From Cyclobacterium sp. SYSU L10401 (GTDB taxonomy: Bacteria > Bacteroidota > Bacteroidia > Cytophagales > Cyclobacteriaceae), in contig NZ_WOFO01000001.1 of assembly GCF_010993705.1 (NCBI RefSeq), positions 834,132 through 898,131 on the forward strand: a stretch of 64,000 bases of DNA. The letters run 5' to 3'. The translations under genes and the position numbers were made by a program. The notes beneath the pieces are model-generated. The model had not been told where the DNA came from and made no database searches. It worked only from the letters and a program-made list of their open reading frames with translations. Of the stretch, positions 60,750 through 64,000 are shown piece after piece. The number at the start of each line of letters is the position of its first letter. The first letter of the stretch is position 1.

Positions 60750-61748
60750 ATGGAAATTGTTAATGTGGTATTATCTGGAGGAGTAGGGAGCCGTTTGTGG
60801 CCGCTTTCACGCAAAAGTAAACCAAAGCAATACCTGCCCATTTTTAATAATGAGTCCCTTTTCCAGAAAACTGTACAGAGGAACTCTGGTATTTGCAACC
60901 AGGTAATGGTGGTGGGTGGCGTAGATAATTACAAGCTTTCCAGGGATATACTGGAGGCAATGGGTATTTCCGCCTACCTGGAGTTGGTGGAAGCTGCACC
61001 TCGCAATACCGCAGCGGCAATAGCATTTGCAGCCCTTTCGGTACCTTCTGATGCCATTTTACTGGTTACCCCATCGGACCACCTGATTGGTGATGTAGAC
61101 AAATACGAGGAGGCCCTGAAGCAGGCGGTGGCTATGGCTCAGAAGGGCGCATTGGTAACCTTTGGGCTGATCCCGACAAAGCCGGAAACCGGGTTTGGTT
61201 ACATAGAACATCAGGGCAATGAAGTTCTTGGTTTCAGAGAGAAGCCGGGTTTGTCCAGGGCAAAAGAGTTTTTGCAGAAAGGCAACTTTTTATGGAACAG
61301 TGGCATGTTTTGCTTCACTGCGGGGACCTATCTGGAAGAACTTCAGAAGTATGAGCCGGAGGTATTGGAAAAGTCAGCTAAGGCATTGGAACATGCAAGG
61401 GATGGCTTTTTGCCACTTGAATTAAGTATGGAAATTCCTTCTATCAGTGTAGATTATGCGGTGATGGAAAAATCAGATAAAATCAAGGTGGTGCCCTCCT
61501 CCTTTTCCTGGTCTGATATGGGGTCTTTTGAAGCACTATATGACTATTTCCAGGTTGGAAGCAAAGAAAGAAGTGGAAATAACCTGGTTTTGGGTACTGC
61601 CAATAAGCATGTGGAATTTGTTGGCCTGGAAAATGTGGTACTGGTAGAAACAGCTGATGCGATCTTAGTGCTGCACAAGGAGCATGCACAGGAGGTCAAA
61701 AAGGTGTATGAAAGATTGGAAAAGGAAAACCCCGGACTATTAAATTAA
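60750..61748 (+). CDS. manC: Mannose-1-phosphate guanylyltransferase
   Basis: Makes GDP-mannose from mannose-1-phosphate and GTP. 332 aa. The N-terminal nucleotidyltransferase signature is LSGGVGSRLWPLSRKSKPKQ, followed by APRNTAAAIA, LVTPSDHLIGD, TGFGYIEHQG and the FREKP motif. It is the short form, without the C-terminal mannose-6-phosphate isomerase domain. First gene of manC-fcl-gmd, with a 4-bp gap to fcl. Confidence 0.93.
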   Translation: MEIVNVVLSGGVGSRLWPLSRKSKPKQYLPIFNNESLFQKTVQRNSGICNQVMVVGGVDNYKLSRDILEAMGISAYLELVEAAPRNTAAAIAFAALSVPSDAILLVTPSDHLIGDVDKYEEALKQAVAMAQKGALVTFGLIPTKPETGFGYIEHQGNEVLGFREKPGLSRAKEFLQKGNFLWNSGMFCFTAGTYLEELQKYEPEVLEKSAKALEHARDGFLPLELSMEIPSISVDYAVMEKSDKIKVVPSSFSWSDMGSFEALYDYFQVGSKERSGNNLVLGTANKHVEFVGLENVVLVETADAILVLHKEHAQEVKKVYERLEKENPGLLN

Positions 61749-61752
61749 AAAA

Positions 61753-62706
61753 ATGTTAGACAAACAGACCAAAATATATGTAGCAGGTCATAAAGGCATG
61801 GTAGGGGCTGCCATTTTCAGGTCCCTAAAAGAAAAAGGTTACCAAAACTTAATTGGCCTGGGCAGTAGTGAATTGGATTTGAAAAACCAAAAGAATGTCA
61901 AATCATTTTTTGAAAGTGAAAAGCCTGAGATCGTGATAGATGCCGCCGCAAGGGTGGGAGGAATCATGGCCAATAACAATTATCCCTACCCCTTTTTGAT
62001 GGAGAACCTTTTGATCCAGAATAACCTGATCGATTTTTCTCTTCAGGCCGGTGTGGAGAAGTTTATTTTTTTAGGAAGTTCCTGTATTTACCCTAAGCTT
62101 GCACCTCAGCCACTCAGGGAGGATGTGCTGCTTACTGCCGCATTGGAGCCAACCAATCAATGGTATGCATTGGCGAAAATAGCCGGTGTAAAAGCTTGTG
62201 AAGCCATCAGGCAGCAATATGGTAAGGACTTTGTGAGCCTGATGCCAACCAATCTTTACGGGCCCTTTGATAATTTTGACTTGGAAACCTCCCATGTTCT
62301 TCCGGCCATGATCAGAAAATTTCATGAAGCAAAAATCCATGGACATGAACACGTCAAACTGTGGGGAAGCGGCACTCCGATGAGAGAGTTTTTGCATGTG
62401 GACGATATGGCAGAAGCGGTTGTTTTTGCCATGGAGCATACCTTTGAAGACAATTTATATAATGTGGGTACAGGGGAAGACCTTACCATCAGATCCCTTG
62501 CTGAATTGATTCAGCGTGTTACCGGCCATCAGGGAGATATCCTCTGGGATAGCAGCAAACCGGATGGAACGCCCAGGAAATTGATGGATGTTAGTAAAAT
62601 GACAGCAGCAGGCTGGAAAGCCAAAATTGGATTGGAACAGGGTATTCAAGACACCTACCAGTGGTTCCTGAAAAATATCGATCAAATCAAACAGGTTAAA
62701 TTGTAA
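61753..62706 (+). CDS. fcl: GDP-L-fucose synthase
   Basis: 317 aa. Epimerises and reduces GDP-4-keto-6-deoxymannose to GDP-L-fucose with NADPH. Extended short-chain dehydrogenase: cofactor motif GHKGMVGAAI, catalytic Ser in LGSSCIYP, and Tyr-Lys in NQWYALAKIAG. RVGGIMANN is characteristic of the family. Its partner Gmd is encoded 32 bp downstream and supplies its substrate. Confidence 0.95.
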   Translation: MLDKQTKIYVAGHKGMVGAAIFRSLKEKGYQNLIGLGSSELDLKNQKNVKSFFESEKPEIVIDAAARVGGIMANNNYPYPFLMENLLIQNNLIDFSLQAGVEKFIFLGSSCIYPKLAPQPLREDVLLTAALEPTNQWYALAKIAGVKACEAIRQQYGKDFVSLMPTNLYGPFDNFDLETSHVLPAMIRKFHEAKIHGHEHVKLWGSGTPMREFLHVDDMAEAVVFAMEHTFEDNLYNVGTGEDLTIRSLAELIQRVTGHQGDILWDSSKPDGTPRKLMDVSKMTAAGWKAKIGLEQGIQDTYQWFLKNIDQIKQVKL

Positions 62707-62738
62707 TATATTTTTATCAGCATTAAATTAAATTATCT

Positions 62739-63878
62739 ATGAAAACGGCGTTAATTACAGGCATTACCGGGCAGGACGGCGCCTATCTTGCAGAACTTTT
62801 ATTATCCAAGGGATACATTGTACACGGAATAAAGCGAAGAGCATCCCTTTTTAATACAGACAGGATTGACCACTTGTATCAGGATCCACACGATGATAAC
62901 AAGCGTTTGTTTTTGCACTATGGAGACCTGACGGATTCGATGAATTTAACCCGGATCATTCAGGAGACCAAGCCGGATGAGATTTACAACCTGGCAGCCA
63001 TGAGCCATGTAAAGGTGAGTTTTGATACCCCTGAATATACAGCCAATGCCGATGGGGTGGGCACACTCCGAATACTGGAAGCTGTTAGACTTTTGGGAAT
63101 GGAGAAACAAACGAAAATATATCAGGCTTCGACTTCCGAGCTGTACGGTTTGGTACAGGCCGTTCCACAGTCTGAAACCACTCCATTTTATCCCAGATCT
63201 CCTTATGCCGTGGCCAAGCTGTATGGGTATTGGATCACGGTAAACTATCGGGAAGCCTATGGGATGTATGCCTGCAATGGGATTTTATTCAATCACGAAT
63301 CTCCATTAAGAGGGGAAACGTTTGTCACCAGAAAGATCTCAAGAGCGGTGGCCAAAATCGCTTTGGGATTGCAGCAGGACCTGTATATGGGTAACCTGGA
63401 TGCCAAAAGGGATTGGGGACATGCCAAAGATTATGTGGATGCCATGTGGAGGATCTTGCAACAAGAAGTTCCCGAGGATTATGTCATCGCAACCGGCGTC
63501 ACTACCAAGGTCCGGGATTTCATTAAAATGGCCTTTGATGAAGTAGGGTTTAAGTTAAAATTTGAAGGGGAAGGCTTGAATGAAAAAGGTATCCTGGAAG
63601 AAATTGACAGGGAAAAAGCGTTTGATATTCTGGGTACTTCCCATTTTAAAGTCAAAAAGGGGGATGTTTTGGTGAAAATTGACCCGGCTTATTTCAGACC
63701 TACAGAAGTTGACCTTTTGATCGGAGACCCGACCAAGGCCATGACCAAATTGGGATGGAAGCCAAAATATGACCTTAAGATGCTGGTAGAAGACATGGTG
63801 CTTTCAGATGTAGGCTTGTTCAAACGGGATATACATTTGATGAAGGGCGGACATAAGGTACTGAACCAGGCGGAGTAA
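62739..63878 (+). CDS. gmd: GDP-mannose 4,6-dehydratase
   Basis: 379 aa, full length. Converts GDP-mannose to GDP-4-keto-6-deoxy-D-mannose. Cofactor motif [28 protein letters not shown], the active-site STSELYG (Thr/Glu region), [10 protein letters not shown] (Tyr-Lys pair) and [13 protein letters not shown] are all typical of Gmd. Third gene of the GDP-fucose unit; a terminator follows, so the operon ends here. Confidence 0.96.
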   Translation: MKTALITGITGQDGAYLAELLLSKGYIVHGIKRRASLFNTDRIDHLYQDPHDDNKRLFLHYGDLTDSMNLTRIIQETKPDEIYNLAAMSHVKVSFDTPEYTANADGVGTLRILEAVRLLGMEKQTKIYQASTSELYGLVQAVPQSETTPFYPRSPYAVAKLYGYWITVNYREAYGMYACNGILFNHESPLRGETFVTRKISRAVAKIALGLQQDLYMGNLDAKRDWGHAKDYVDAMWRILQQEVPEDYVIATGVTTKVRDFIKMAFDEVGFKLKFEGEGLNEKGILEEIDREKAFDILGTSHFKVKKGDVLVKIDPAYFRPTEVDLLIGDPTKAMTKLGWKPKYDLKMLVEDMVLSDVGLFKRDIHLMKGGHKVLNQAE

Positions 63879-63907
63879 TAAGGATTTTGTTTAATAGGTA
63901 AAATTTT

Positions 63908-63945
63908 AAGTTATGCGTAAAATTTAATTATTTTGCGCATAACTT
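63908..63945 (+). terminator. Terminator of the manC-fcl-gmd unit
   Basis: 10-bp stem AAGTTATGCG / CGCATAACTT (63908-63917 with 63936-63945), an AT-rich loop that can pair further inside, and a T-run directly after. 29 bp beyond the gmd stop. Confidence 0.85.
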
Positions 63946-64000
63946 TTTTAATTTCAATCAGGCTTTAACTTTTATTCCTAATTTAATTTTGTTTTTTCGT

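Noticed and set aside
1-64000. CRISPR arrays, tRNA or rRNA genes, riboswitches
   Set aside because: No regularly spaced repeats, cloverleaf-like sequences or conserved riboswitch cores were found on reading. A covariance-model search would be needed to exclude small structured RNAs.

Overview
The window looks like chromosomal DNA of a Bacteroidota member, most likely Cytophagales and plausibly a Cyclobacteriaceae relative. This is inferred from the gene families, not from a database match. The pointers are type IX secretion (T9SS) proteins with C-terminal sorting domains, a PorU2/PorV2 pair, DUF6600, DUF4397, DUF4097-like and Lacal_2735 family proteins, a UpxY-type antiterminator, a Dabb protein, and Bacteroidota-type promoters (TTTG ... 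TAnnTTTG). I see no tRNA, rRNA, CRISPR array, intact insertion sequence or prophage.

Layout. 0-8 kb: a secreted heparinase II/III-type lyase, a SulP anion transporter, purB, a DUF4397 lipoprotein, and a PaaE-like ferredoxin reductase with a small membrane partner. 8-11.5 kb: a four-gene minus-strand envelope operon of ECF sigma factor, membrane anti-sigma-like protein, outer-membrane barrel and DUF4097-like beta-repeat protein. 11.6-16 kb: a lipoprotein, a beta-CASP metallo-beta-lactamase protein, and a PadR/PspC pair. 16.3-26 kb: the T9SS block, with PorV2 and the 1675-aa gingipain-fold PorU2, a membrane glycosyltransferase-like protein and a T9SS cargo protein. 26-32.5 kb: a Tat-exported sugar isomerase-like protein, DUF6600, a small Lacal_2735 gene, a MORN-repeat protein, an unknown protein and FabH.

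32.5-50 kb is the core of the window. A minus-strand exopolysaccharide (EPS) operon of 13 genes runs from a Wzc-type tyrosine autokinase (49.5 kb) to a GT14 glycosyltransferase (35.6 kb). It includes flippase, polymerase, GT2, two GT4, a PssD/PssE pair, two GT14 enzymes, an oxidoreductase, a TIM-barrel protein and a deacetylase. Facing it is a T9SS-exported polysaccharide-lyase-like protein with two malectin-like domains. The putative control regions of the operon and of this lyase share a 17-bp palindrome (15 of 17 bases identical) and an identical 12-mer at the putative transcription start. This suggests that synthesis and trimming of the same polymer are co-regulated.

50-60 kb is mainly housekeeping: a metallo-hydrolase, a YedK/HMCES-type protein, an alpha/beta hydrolase, the pyruvate dehydrogenase E2 subunit, HslV, a Dabb protein, an aldo/keto reductase, a short SSB, a zinc-ribbon protein and a GH15 enzyme. 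Upstream of ssb lies an unusual array of four 10-bp repeats. 60-64 kb: a UpxY-like antiterminator divergent from manC-fcl-gmd, the GDP-mannose to GDP-fucose route. This may be the start of a second polysaccharide locus or a precursor supply for the first.
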